Positions 1 through 7,046 of a DNA stretch of 16,785 bases are shown one piece after another. Source of the DNA: Oligoflexus sp. (lineage in GTDB: Bacteria > Bdellovibrionota_B > Oligoflexia > Oligoflexales > Oligoflexaceae). The DNA lies in the NCBI GenBank assembly GCA_030151925.1, contig JASLCY010000395.1, positions 1 to 16,785 of the forward strand, read 5' to 3'. The notes under the pieces were generated by a model that had not been told where the DNA came from, did no database searches, and saw nothing but the letters and a program-made list of their open reading frames with translations. How positions within the stretch are numbered: position 1 is the stretch's first letter; every line of letters begins with the position of its first letter. A program made the position numbers and the translations under genes.

Positions 1-7
1 ATGTGAT

Positions 8-14
8 CTCCTTT
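8..14 (-). promoter_or_regulatory. Ribosome-binding site for a gene starting at or beyond the left edge
   Basis: On the minus strand, bases 14 to 8 read AAAGGAG. Five bases later the last two bases of the window read AT, which would be the beginning of an ATG if the base just outside is G on that strand. This is the spacing expected of a Shine-Dalgarno site. It suggests that a further minus-strand gene starts at the edge, about 85 bases after the end of the putative anti-sigma gene and possibly in the same operon. The start codon itself is not in the window, so this is an inference. Confidence 0.35.
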
Positions 15-87
15 AAGACGAATCCTGACGATGTTGTCGATTCATCCTTTGGACACCGCATCCGCACGTTTGGTTCAGTGCCGATCC

Positions 88-414
88 TTACATTTGCCGC
101 GAAGAGTTCACGATCTTGTTGAAATGCTCGAGGCTCACATCGAAATCGCGGTCTAAGTCTTCGTCAGCATGGAGAAGATCGTTTTTCGATTCTTTTGTAA
201 CGGCGGTCGTTACAGTCGTCGCCTGGCTGCGCGTCGCGAGAATGATTATCACAGTCAGCGCCACGGACGCGAGGCAGAGGAGGAGGCTGGGCGCATCCAC
301 TCGCCGCTCGCGATCGATGCGCGCGTAGATCAGTTGCAATTCATTCGTCGGAGCCGGCTGCATCGGTTCCGAGAAATTGCGGTCGAGCCAGTCCTGGAAG
401 GATTTGAGATTCAT
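88..414 (-). CDS. Small single-pass membrane protein, probable anti-sigma factor (CnrY-like position and topology)
   Basis: This 108-residue protein has a hydrophilic N-terminal part (1-41, rich in charged residues and with a short helix-like segment near FQDWLDR), one hydrophobic transmembrane segment (about 42-60) and a hydrophilic acidic C-terminal tail (61-108). Its ATG overlaps the TGA of the sigma-factor gene by 4 bases (ATGA), with AGGAGG just upstream, so the two are translationally coupled. A small protein with a cytoplasmic N-terminus, one membrane span and a periplasmic tail directly after an ECF sigma gene is the usual form of a minimal anti-sigma factor such as CnrY. I do not see a ZAS zinc motif (HxxxCxxC) or other diagnostic domain. 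The function is therefore inferred from neighbours and topology, not from recognised homology. It could also be an unrelated small membrane protein. Confidence 0.75.
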   Translation of the reverse strand: MNLKSFQDWLDRNFSEPMQPAPTNELQLIYARIDRERRVDAPSLLLCLASVALTVIIILATRSQATTVTTAVTKESKNDLLHADEDLDRDFDVSLEHFNKIVNSSRQM

Positions 415-947
415 GAGACCTCCTCGTCTTGACTTAAGAGCGCTGCCAGTTGCGTTCGCGCCTGATGCAGGCGTGATTTAACGGTGCCGGCCGAGATCCC
501 GAGGACCGCGGCTATTTCTTCGATTTCCAGTTCCTTCAGCGAATAGAGGATAAGGGTGTCGCGCAGCTTCGGCGAGAGATGCTGCATGGCCGCGCTGAGG
601 CTGGTCCTCTGCGTGAGGCTGTCTTCGGCGTTCGGCGCGGAGCTGGGCGCATGGAGCTCCTCCGTCTCCCCTTCGAACAGCAGCCACCACTTGCGCCGCT
701 TCGAGCGCTGCGCGTTCTTCGCGACGTTCACGGCGATGCGATAGATCCAGGTGGAGACGGAGGAGTCGCCGCGAAAGTTCGCGTAGCCCTTCCAGACGTG
801 GATGAAGGTCTCCTGCACGAGATCGTCGAGGTCGCCGCCGGAGCCATAGCGGTGCAGAAGCTTACGCACGGATTCGGCGTAAGCGCGATGGAGATCGGCG
901 AAAGGCGGAAGTTTCTGCGCCTTGGATTTATCCCCTTTAAGGCCCAC
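411..947 (-). CDS. RNA polymerase ECF-family sigma factor
   Basis: The product directs RNA polymerase to a specific promoter set. With a GTG start at 947 it has 178 residues, typical of ECF sigma factors. Region 2 spans about 16-80 and contains DLDDLVQETFIHVWKG (39-54) and the STWIYRIAVN promoter-melting helix (65-74). Region 4 spans about 124-172 and contains the helix-turn-helix IEEIAAVLGISAGTVKSRLH. I chose GTG 947 because GGAGGA lies about 5 bases upstream and the protein then begins just before region 2. An in-frame ATG at 995 would add 16 residues lying inside the upstream gene, with only a weak ribosome site. With GTG the gene overlaps the end of the sensor gene by 11 bases. The order sensor, sigma, small membrane protein suggests a cell-envelope or metal-stress regulon. 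Confidence 0.93.
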   Translation of the reverse strand: MGLKGDKSKAQKLPPFADLHRAYAESVRKLLHRYGSGGDLDDLVQETFIHVWKGYANFRGDSSVSTWIYRIAVNVAKNAQRSKRRKWWLLFEGETEELHAPSSAPNAEDSLTQRTSLSAAMQHLSPKLRDTLILYSLKELEIEEIAAVLGISAGTVKSRLHQARTQLAALLSQDEEVS

Positions 948-1467
948 CCGGTCCTCCCGGACCCACGGCGCCCGGGCCGCCGTGGAACGGCCCATGATGG
1001 TCCCGCCTGCGCTGCTGCAGCTCGCGCCTCTGATCGGGGGAAAGCTGCTCGCGCACGTCCATCATCATCTTGAATTGCTCGGTCTCGGCCTGGCGTTTGG
1101 CCTCGAACAGGGCCTCGAACTTCGGCGCGACCTCGCTCAGCGACGCGCTGCTCGCAAGGGCCTCGTCGAAAGCCTCGCGCCGCTTGTTCATCTCGCTCCT
1201 GAGGCGCTCGAGCTCAGGGCGGTGAGCGGCGTCGATCTCTTTGATCCTGGCCTTCTGCGCCTCGGAAACATCGAGCTCCTCGAGGAAACGATCCGGCGGC
1301 GGCCCGCCTCCGGGAGGCCCGGGCGGATGAACGCTGCTCGCCATGCATAACGAACGGAACGGGCTCCACGATTCCATGAAGCCGTGCGGATGGCACTGGC
1401 TTCGCCCCAACCAGCCCAGGGAAATACCAAAGAATAGGAACGCTACGAAATACAGGACGCGTTTCAT
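937..1467 (-). CDS. Periplasmic Spy/CpxP/CnrX-type heavy-metal sensor or chaperone
   Basis: This 176-residue protein starts with a hydrophobic signal or membrane anchor (1-20). A His/Cys-containing stretch (CHPHG, 25-29) and a Pro/Gly-rich linker (48-58) follow, then a long helical region (60-155) typical of the LTXXQ / heavy-metal-resistance family. The LSPDQRREL segment at 142-150 is the family's LTxxQ-like repeat. The tail is rich in His and Gly (DHHGPFHGG), which suggests metal binding. No lipobox is obvious. The start ATG has GAGGAGGG about 7 bases upstream. It is first in an operon with an ECF sigma factor and a small membrane protein. That context favours a CnrX-like signalling role over a free chaperone such as Spy. 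The ligand residues I remember from CnrX are not clearly conserved, so the signal may not be nickel or cobalt. Confidence 0.85.
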   Translation of the reverse strand: MKRVLYFVAFLFFGISLGWLGRSQCHPHGFMESWSPFRSLCMASSVHPPGPPGGGPPPDRFLEELDVSEAQKARIKEIDAAHRPELERLRSEMNKRREAFDEALASSASLSEVAPKFEALFEAKRQAETEQFKMMMDVREQLSPDQRRELQQRRRDHHGPFHGGPGAVGPGGPGGP

Positions 1468-1488
1468 GGACCATCCCTCCTCACCCCA

Positions 1489-1517
1489 TTAGAAACCGGA
1501 AAACGGTTCGAGGTTCG
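1489..1517 (-). promoter_or_regulatory. Candidate ECF-type promoter of the sensor-sigma operon
   Basis: Read on the minus strand, GAAC at 1516-1513 is followed after 19 bases by TCTAA at 1493-1489. This resembles the GGAAC...TCTAA pattern of RpoE-like ECF promoters. It lies directly before the ribosome-binding site of the sensor gene, leaving a very short leader. Autoregulation by the encoded sigma factor is the usual arrangement for such operons. A sigma-70-like TATACT at 1527-1522 is an alternative. Both calls are by eye only. Confidence 0.35.
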
Positions 1518-1552
1518 GTCCAGTATATAGTCCTTTGAAGATTCTTGGGAAA

Positions 1553-2656
1553 TTAAGGCGGGTTAAGGGCTTCGCTGCCTTGGTTCAGGTGTTTGACGCG
1601 AGGCAGCCACTCGCTCGCGACGGCCGTATCGGGGATGGAGGTCGCCGAGAAGTCGAAGCCGTTCGCTTCCATGATCCAGGCGTTGCCTTTGGAACCGTCG
1701 CTGCGAAGGAGCAGGGCATAGACTTGATAAGACGAGGTCGGACGCGTCGTGGGCAGGATGCCGCCGCGCGCGCCTTCGTAGCTATAGAGGGTCGAGGTGA
1801 TCTGATCCTTGTTCTCGGGAATGACCTCGGCGATATCGATCTCACCGCATCCGCCGTTCGCGCCTTCGCCGCGGCAGTTGCAGTAATACTGGGCGGAGGG
1901 CTTGGCGAAGATCTCGGAATTGAGCAGCCAGATCGCGGGAACATCGTCCTGCGCGACGGCGGAATAAACCGGATCCGCCGCATGCGGCAGCTTCACTTTC
2001 ATGACGAGGAGCAGCTCGCCGGCGCTCGGCAGCTTCGCATAGATCTCGCGGCCGTTTTCCAGCGTTTTATCGCCCGCGAAAGGCGCGTTCACGCCCTTCT
2101 CGGTGCCGTAGCTGTTCTCGAGGAAACTCAGGGCGGAGAGATCCGCGGTCTTGTCCCAACTGCCCTTGGCGCCGCGAGCGTAGAGGGCGAATTGATTGAT
2201 CGCCGCGGGGCCGCGTACGACGAGGGTCTGGTTCTCGTTGAAGGGAAAGAGGGCGCCGGTCGTCTTCACCAGGTTGCCGCGCGTGCAGATGTTGGGATAG
2301 ACCGCGCTGATCGTCTTCTGATAACCGCCGGCCGTGAGTCCGAGCGGGCCGAAGACCAGGGAGCTCGTCTCGGGAACCTGAAAGCTTGAACCCTTCGGTT
2401 GCGCCGTTGTCCCCGGCGAGGTCGTGGTGGAAGACGAAGCGGAATTCGAAGCCGCGGACTTCGCGCCTGGAGTACCGTCGTCCGGCACCTGCGTGCTGCC
2501 GTCACCGTCGCTGTCGCCGGCGTTCGCATTGGAGCTGTATTGGGTTTTGCCGCCATCGGATTGGGTCTTGGCGCGAACGTTATTGTCCACCGGCTTCTCA
2601 AAGCAACCACTCGCCAGAACGAGCATGGAGATCGCGATGTTACGAAGGATGGCCAC
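1553..2656 (-). CDS. Lipoprotein with TOS1-like (DUF2401) glycosidase-type module
   Basis: The protein has 367 residues. A lipoprotein signal ends in LASGC, so Cys18 should be lipidated. It is followed by a long Ser/Thr/Asp/Gly-rich linker (about 20-95) and a globular module (about 96-360). The module contains VPAIWLLNSEI (239-249), then clustered cysteines at 259, 261 and 270, then GEIDIAEV (271-278). This order closely resembles what I recall of the fungal TOS1 / DUF2401 family (PF10287), where a PAIWLLN segment and a Cys-rich GCGEFDIFEV segment occur together. EIDIAE also fits the ExDxxE catalytic signature of family 16 glucanases, giving E272, D274 and E277 as candidate catalytic residues. 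The start is GTG at 2656 with AGGA 9 bases upstream. An envelope or secreted glucan-acting enzyme is likely; the substrate is unknown. Confidence 0.8.
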   Translation of the reverse strand: MAILRNIAISMLVLASGCFEKPVDNNVRAKTQSDGGKTQYSSNANAGDSDGDGSTQVPDDGTPGAKSAASNSASSSTTTSPGTTAQPKGSSFQVPETSSLVFGPLGLTAGGYQKTISAVYPNICTRGNLVKTTGALFPFNENQTLVVRGPAAINQFALYARGAKGSWDKTADLSALSFLENSYGTEKGVNAPFAGDKTLENGREIYAKLPSAGELLLVMKVKLPHAADPVYSAVAQDDVPAIWLLNSEIFAKPSAQYYCNCRGEGANGGCGEIDIAEVIPENKDQITSTLYSYEGARGGILPTTRPTSSYQVYALLLRSDGSKGNAWIMEANGFDFSATSIPDTAVASEWLPRVKHLNQGSEALNPP

Positions 2657-2711
2657 GTTGGTAAATCCTGTCTGAACGAAAGAATGAAGAGCCTAATCCT
2701 GGGCTTATGAT

Positions 2712-2739
2712 TTATCGGCGGGAGGCTTCCGGATCTTGA
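2712..2739 (-). promoter_or_regulatory. Candidate sigma-28 (FliA)-type promoter before the TOS1-like lipoprotein
   Basis: On the minus strand TCAAG (2739-2735) is followed after 15 bases by GCCGATAA (2719-2712), an exact copy of the flagellar sigma-28 -10 element. The spacing is about one base longer than the enterobacterial consensus TAAA-N15-GCCGATAA. It lies about 56 bases upstream of the GTG start and in the right orientation. An 8-base match can occur by chance in a window of this size, so the support comes mainly from position and the paired -35-like box. Confidence 0.35.
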
Positions 2740-2876
2740 GGGCAAAAGACCGAACGCGCGGGCGCCCGGTAAATCGTTAATGACTCCGGGGACAACGTCA
2801 TAAGCCGAGAATTTTGAAAATATCTTGTCCTGACTGGTGAAAGTCGCTCTTGGGATTCATAGGGCCAAGGAAGGGC

Positions 2877-2903
2877 TTGACGGCGATACGGTGCCCATAT
2901 GAT
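2877..2903 (+). promoter_or_regulatory. Candidate sigma-70 promoter of the DUF2288 gene
   Basis: TTGACG (2877-2882) and TATGAT (2898-2903) resemble -35 and -10 boxes but are separated by only 15 bases, which is short. The start codon lies about 29 bases downstream of the -10 box. No other good candidate was seen in this 275-base divergent intergenic region. Confidence 0.35.
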
Positions 2904-2931
2904 GAAGGAGACAGAGTAAGGAGAGCGCGTT

Positions 2932-3252
2932 ATGAACACCGATACTGAACAAACACTCCGCACCAAATTTCAGGCCGAAGTCGATGTTTTGCCCTGGTCG
3001 GAGCTAATACGTCACTATGCTTTTGGCCGCCTTTACGTGGCTCGCGGCCCGTTGGAGCTTGTGGATGCGGCGATCATCCTGAAAAACGATGAAGCCGAAA
3101 AACTTCGGACGGAGATGGAAGCAAGTCGTTTCGGCGTCCCGACTGACGACGAAGTGCGAACGTGGAATGCGGCGAACAACCCATTCGAGGTGCTCATCGT
3201 CAGCCCCTTCGTGGTAGCGAAACCGCAGACGATGCCTGCCTTCCTTCATTGA
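2932..3252 (+). CDS. DUF2288 family protein
   Basis: This soluble protein of 106 residues has no signal peptide or membrane segment. It matches my memory of DUF2288 along its length: an N-terminal TLRTKFQAEVDVLPWSEL segment (9-26), then a hydrophobic YVARGPLELVDAA stretch, an aspartate/glutamate-rich helix, a TWNAA segment, and a C-terminal segment ending in VSPFVVAK. The family is small, found mostly in proteobacteria and cyanobacteria, and has no established function. The ATG is preceded by AAGGAGAG about 8 bases upstream. Its TGA stop directly abuts the stop of the convergent di-heme oxidoreductase gene, forming TGATCA. Confidence 0.85.
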   Translation: MNTDTEQTLRTKFQAEVDVLPWSELIRHYAFGRLYVARGPLELVDAAIILKNDEAEKLRTEMEASRFGVPTDDEVRTWNAANNPFEVLIVSPFVVAKPQTMPAFLH

Positions 3253-4629
3253 TCAAAGCGATTTAAGGAAACTGAGCAAGGCTTTCCTATCATCCGACGA
3301 GAGGTTCTTATAGGCCTCTCGGCTCGCTTCGCCCTCACCGCCGTGCCAGAGTATGGCTTCTTCCAATCCGCGCGCGCGACCATCGTGGAGATAAAAATCG
3401 CTGCCGTTGATCTCGGGCATCAGGCCTATGCCCCACAGAGGTGCGGTTCGCCATTCGGTGCCCGTCGCGAGCCCGTCGGGACGATGGTCCGCAAGCTCTT
3501 CGCCCATGTCGTGGAGCAGGAGATCGGTGTAGGGCCAGATCTTCTGATTGGAAAGCAGAGCGTGTCCCGCATCCGCGGCCGTCGTCATCGTCGGGCGGTG
3601 GCAGCTGTCGCAATGCGCGGCCATGAAGAGCTCGCGGCCTTTGACGACGGCGGGCTGGTCGGTGTTGCGACGCGCAGGGACCGCGATGAACTTGGAATAG
3701 AGCACCACGAGCTCGAATTGCTTATCGGAGACTTCCGGTTCGCCGCCGTTCGGGAGATCCTTGCAGACGGTCTCGAGCTCGGTGCAGTTCTCGTCCGGAT
3801 GGAGAGTCGTCGTCAAACCCATATCGCCGTTGAAGGCGCCGGCATCCTGGTCGCGGAGCGTCGGTTGGTTAGCCTTCCATCCGAAGCGTCCGATCATGTC
3901 CTTGCCGTTGGCGACGCTCGCAACGTAATTCGCGCGGCCCGAGATGCCGTCGTGATTCGCATCATCGGGATCGGCCCATTCCAGGATCACGTCTTCAGGC
4001 ACGGCTTCGAGCAGGCCGAGGCCTTGCATCGACGGGGCAAGGCGCGGCGAGATCTGGACGTCGGCCGGCAGGGGGCCGTAAGCGAGGTTCGCGAGTTGGA
4101 TGGAAGGCTTCCGCAAAGTCACCGTCGTTCCATCCGGGAACACTGTAGGCGGTTGATCCACCCACGTGACCTGAACGGACGCTTCCGGTTGAGCGCCGGG
4201 TATCGCGCGGTTTTGAATTTGATCGCCGTAAGCGTGCGCTTCGGCCGAGGAGAGGCGGATGAGCCAACCGAGCGGCTCGTCCTTGGCGTCGACCGGCGGC
4301 GTACCGCGGCCGTCCTTCAAATGGCAGTTCGCGCAGGCGCGCGTCACCATCAGAGGGCCGAGCCCGTCGCGACCGACAGTTGACGAGGGAGCGGCCACCC
4401 AGGGCTCAGTGAACAGCGCATCGCCGGCTTGGAATTGCAGGCGCTCGAGTCCGCTGAGCGTCGGGAAAGGCAAAGAAAAAGCCTGGTCGGAAGTTTGCTG
4501 CACCGTGGCTATGCCGCCCATGTTCAGATCCTCGACCGGATCATCCGCCCTCACGATGGAGGGCAGGAGAGCGAGGCCGAGGGTCGGAAGGAGGGGCAAA
4601 GCCAACTGTCGGAGTTTCAAGTTCTTCAC
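3253..4629 (-). CDS. Di-heme c-type cytochrome oxidoreductase (DHOR, DUF1111 family)
   Basis: This 458-residue exported protein has a Sec signal peptide (about 1-28, ending VRA-DD). It carries two CxxCH heme-attachment motifs, CANCH (99-103) and CDSCH (340-344). The C-terminal region contains FYLHDGRARGLEEAILWHGGE, whose pattern is diagnostic for this family (previously called thiol oxidoreductase, DUF1111), and a typical LLSFLKSL ending. The family acts in the periplasm, and its genes usually sit next to imelysin genes. A redox role in iron uptake is the common proposal but is not proven. The start is GTG at 4629 with AAGGA upstream, 27 bases after the imelysin stop, so the two genes form an operon. 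Length and both heme sites are complete, so the gene looks intact. Confidence 0.93.
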   Translation of the reverse strand: MKNLKLRQLALPLLPTLGLALLPSIVRADDPVEDLNMGGIATVQQTSDQAFSLPFPTLSGLERLQFQAGDALFTEPWVAAPSSTVGRDGLGPLMVTRACANCHLKDGRGTPPVDAKDEPLGWLIRLSSAEAHAYGDQIQNRAIPGAQPEASVQVTWVDQPPTVFPDGTTVTLRKPSIQLANLAYGPLPADVQISPRLAPSMQGLGLLEAVPEDVILEWADPDDANHDGISGRANYVASVANGKDMIGRFGWKANQPTLRDQDAGAFNGDMGLTTTLHPDENCTELETVCKDLPNGGEPEVSDKQFELVVLYSKFIAVPARRNTDQPAVVKGRELFMAAHCDSCHRPTMTTAADAGHALLSNQKIWPYTDLLLHDMGEELADHRPDGLATGTEWRTAPLWGIGLMPEINGSDFYLHDGRARGLEEAILWHGGEGEASREAYKNLSSDDRKALLSFLKSL

Positions 4630-4656
4630 CAGGCTTTCCTTGGAATAAGCGAAGCG

Positions 4657-5847
4657 TTACTCGACTGGGATCGAAAGACCCAGCGATTCAGCCGCTTCTC
4701 TTACCGCAGTGCCGGCGTCTTGCACAGCAAAAATCGTATCAAGGAGCTGTTTACGTTGGTCGCTGCCTTCCGGGGCCACGAGCAATTGGTCGTAAGGGGT
4801 CGGGAGGGCTTTCGCTGCGGCGAGAGCCGAGTTAAGCTGCGCGGTCACGCGTTTCGCGATGGCCGGGCTCACGAGGGCGCTTACGCCTACGCCTGCCGTG
4901 GTGGTCACGGCCGACTCAGGGTGAGCGAGCTCCGCAACGGTTTTGTAAGTACCGGTCCAGACGTTGATCACGCCCTGGAGGTTCTCGATGATGTCGCGGT
5001 GCGTGTTATCGCTGAAGCACGAATGCTCGTCTTCCTGCGATTGGCTTTCGTAGCCGGTGTACATGCGCTCGCCGGCGAGTTCGTCCGTGAGGAGCGAGGA
5101 CATGCCCTTGAAGACCTTGGTGAGGCCGTCGACGCTGGATTGAGCTGCGAAGCCCGCGCCGTAGCTCTTGCTGTCCTTAGGTTCCCAAGCGTCCTTAACG
5201 GTGCCGACCTGCTTCACGAGAAGGTCGGTGACGGCTTTGAGGTAAGCCGCGCGGCGGTCTTGGTTTTTCGCGGTGCCTTTTTCACCGACGACGAAGTCGG
5301 TGTAAGGGCGCGCGCCAGGGCCGGTCGCCGAGAGGTCTTGGCCCCAGAGGAGGAATTCCACTGCGTGGAAGCCGGTCGCGATGTTGGTCTCAGCGCCTTT
5401 TTCGTTGAGCGAGAGAAGGGTGTCGCCGTCGATTACGGGATAGGTGGCGGCATCGTTGATGATGCCGGAATCGTCGTCGCCGACAACGTAGTCGATATAA
5501 GCTTCGTCGAGCGGCCAGCCGTTGATGTAGCCTTCAACGCCGTAGGTCGCGTCATCGATCGGGCCTTCGTAGAAACGGAAGGCTTCGGTCTGGCCCCAGA
5601 CGTCGCGCGATGCGAGCCAGGCTTTTTTCGCCGCGAGGTGAGTCGCTTCGCTAGGCGCCGCGAGGAACGCGTCGACCGCGGTTTGAAGGTCGAGGACGGT
5701 CTGGTAGGCGTCGGTGTAGACGACGTAAACGTTCGCGGCATAAGTTTCGAGGGTCGATTTCGCTTTGGCTTCGTCGATCGCAGGAGCCGAGTAGGCGCTG
5801 GATGCCACGAGGCTCGAAGCGAGAAGAAGGGATACGATAGATTTCAT
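4657..5847 (-). CDS. Imelysin family (M75) periplasmic iron-regulated protein
   Basis: The protein has 396 residues from the ATG at 5847, chosen because GGAGAG lies 5 bases upstream and a clean Sec signal peptide follows at once (1-20, ending SAYSA). The reading frame opens 13 codons earlier, but that extension would bury the signal. The imelysin hallmark GxHxxE is present as GFHAVEFLLWGQD (159-171, with His161 and Glu164). A second helical repeat-like half follows, consistent with the two-bundle imelysin fold (IrpA, ICMP type). Imelysins are periplasmic or outer-membrane associated, iron-regulated and implicated in iron uptake; the peptidase name is historical. Gene order (FecA-type receptor, imelysin, di-heme oxidoreductase) supports a joint iron-acquisition role. 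Confidence 0.93.
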   Translation of the reverse strand: MKSIVSLLLASSLVASSAYSAPAIDEAKAKSTLETYAANVYVVYTDAYQTVLDLQTAVDAFLAAPSEATHLAAKKAWLASRDVWGQTEAFRFYEGPIDDATYGVEGYINGWPLDEAYIDYVVGDDDSGIINDAATYPVIDGDTLLSLNEKGAETNIATGFHAVEFLLWGQDLSATGPGARPYTDFVVGEKGTAKNQDRRAAYLKAVTDLLVKQVGTVKDAWEPKDSKSYGAGFAAQSSVDGLTKVFKGMSSLLTDELAGERMYTGYESQSQEDEHSCFSDNTHRDIIENLQGVINVWTGTYKTVAELAHPESAVTTTAGVGVSALVSPAIAKRVTAQLNSALAAAKALPTPYDQLLVAPEGSDQRKQLLDTIFAVQDAGTAVREAAESLGLSIPVE

Positions 5848-5883
5848 TGATCTCTCCGGTGAATTTAAAAACTGGAAACCTAG

Positions 5884-5909
5884 CAATAATGATTACCGGT
5901 CTCATTTTC
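5884..5909 (-). promoter_or_regulatory. Fur-box-like sequence upstream of the imelysin gene
   Basis: On the minus strand this stretch contains TAATCATTATTG preceded by GAAAATGAGA. The first part closely follows the right half of the Fur consensus GATAATGATAATCATTATC, and the second resembles another imperfect GATAAT-type repeat. It lies about 37 bases upstream of the imelysin start, in the 91-base gap after the receptor gene. Iron-dependent repression of the imelysin-oxidoreductase pair would fit the gene content. The match is partial and judged by eye. Confidence 0.4.
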
Positions 5910-5938
5910 AATTAAAAACTGAGCACCCGCGGTTTTTA

Positions 5939-7030
5939 TCAGAAAGTCCCCTTTATTCCGTAGATATAGGTCCGCGGCTTGCCCGGGCGCGCTCCCATAG
6001 AACGATACGAAACGATCGTCTTCTCGTCGGTTACGTTGTCCGCGGTTGCGTAGACTTGCCATTCTTTCCATACGAAATACCGCAGCGCGAGATCCAGGTA
6101 CGTGGAGGAGGGAACTTCCTCGCGACCGGCTGCTATGGATTGATCGTAGCTTTTGCTTTTGATCGTCCAGAGAGCGTCGAAGGCGAGCCGTCCGTATTGG
6201 AAGCCGCTGCCGATCGTCGCCTGGTGCATGGGAACGTAGGGCAGGGGATCTCCCTTATGGACGAGCCCGATGCCCCAGTCCGTGAGGTGCGAATTGAAAT
6301 CGCCGCCGAAGTAGGCCCGCGTATAGGTATAGGCGAGGTTCAGAGGGATGGTGAGCTTGGGAGCGACCCGGTACTGGTCCAGGAGGTTGGCTTCCACGCC
6401 GTAGATCTTCGCGCGGCCGCCGTTGAACACCTGGTCCGTCGCCGAGGAGCTGCAGCCTTCGGCGGTGGTGCAGGAGCCCTGGATATTCTTGTAGTCGTTG
6501 AAGAAGCCGATGAGGTTCGCGTTGGCGAGGCCGTCGGTCCAGCGGAAGCCGGTCTCGTAGTTCACGCTCTCTTCGGGTTTGCCGGCGTTGGTCGAGTCTT
6601 CGGCCGAGAGGCCCATACCCTTATAAACACCGAGCAGATAAGCGAAACGCGGCGTGATGCGATAGAAGAGCCCCGCCGCCGGCATGCTGGCGAGGACGCG
6701 GTTCTCATGTTTGTCGAAAGGCGCGTTGTAGTTCTCGCTGTGGTACTGCACCCATTCCTGGCGAAGGCCGAGGCTCAGGCTCAGGGCGCCGTGCGTGACG
6801 GTGTCCCAGGCATAGGCCGCGATCGCTTCCGCTTCGTTCTTGTCCTGCGTCGCCGTCTGGGTCGGGATACCGCTGTCGACGAGGACGCCGTCCGTCATGT
6901 TGAAGAAATCCTGCGTATGGTCGTGGCGAATCGCATCGGTGTGGTAACGCAGGCCGAACTCGAGCTCGTTGTGGTACTCGGGATTGATGTCGGTCTTGAG
7001 CAGGCCGTTCCAATCCGCGCCGCGGGAGTA
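5939..7030 (-). pseudogene. FecA-type TonB-dependent receptor, 5'-truncated (C-terminal half of barrel only)
   Basis: About 363 codons encode only the C-terminal half of a ferric-siderophore receptor. Recognisable family features are ELEFGLRYHTD near the break, the extracellular cysteine loop GSCTTAEGC, FNGGRAKIYGVEANL, YTYTRAYFGGDF, the PYVPMHQ segment, the ATADNVTDE segment, GARPGKPRTY and the terminal Phe needed for barrel assembly. This combination is typical of the FecA (ferric dicitrate) group. Signal peptide, TonB box, plug domain and roughly the first half of the barrel are absent, although such receptors are normally about 700-800 residues. The frame stays open to a TTG at 7069, but those last 13 codons are antisense to the ATPase gene and are not receptor sequence. 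No start site is credible, so the gene cannot make a working receptor as it stands. Confidence 0.85.
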
Positions 7031-7036
7031 GCGCGG
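7025..7036. other. Junction joining two 5'-truncated divergent genes
   Basis: To the left of about 7030 the minus strand encodes the middle of a TonB receptor. From about 7032-7035 the plus strand encodes RGRKTLLDIPDL, which is internal sequence of a heme-type ABC ATPase. Both genes therefore lack their 5' ends at one point and no promoter space lies between them. An in-frame TAG at 7029-7031 blocks upstream extension of the ATPase. I saw no repeat or insertion sequence at the point. Either a deletion or an assembly chimera explains it. Confidence 0.75.
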
Positions 7037-7046
7037 CCGAAAAACT

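Noticed and set aside
948..995. ATG 995 as start of the ECF sigma factor
   Set aside because: It lies deep inside the sensor gene with a weak ribosome site. GTG 947 has GGAGGA close upstream and begins just before region 2.
5911..5938. Terminator between the receptor and imelysin genes
   Set aside because: An A-run and a T-run flank a GC-rich core, but a stable stem could not be drawn, so transcription may continue into the imelysin gene.
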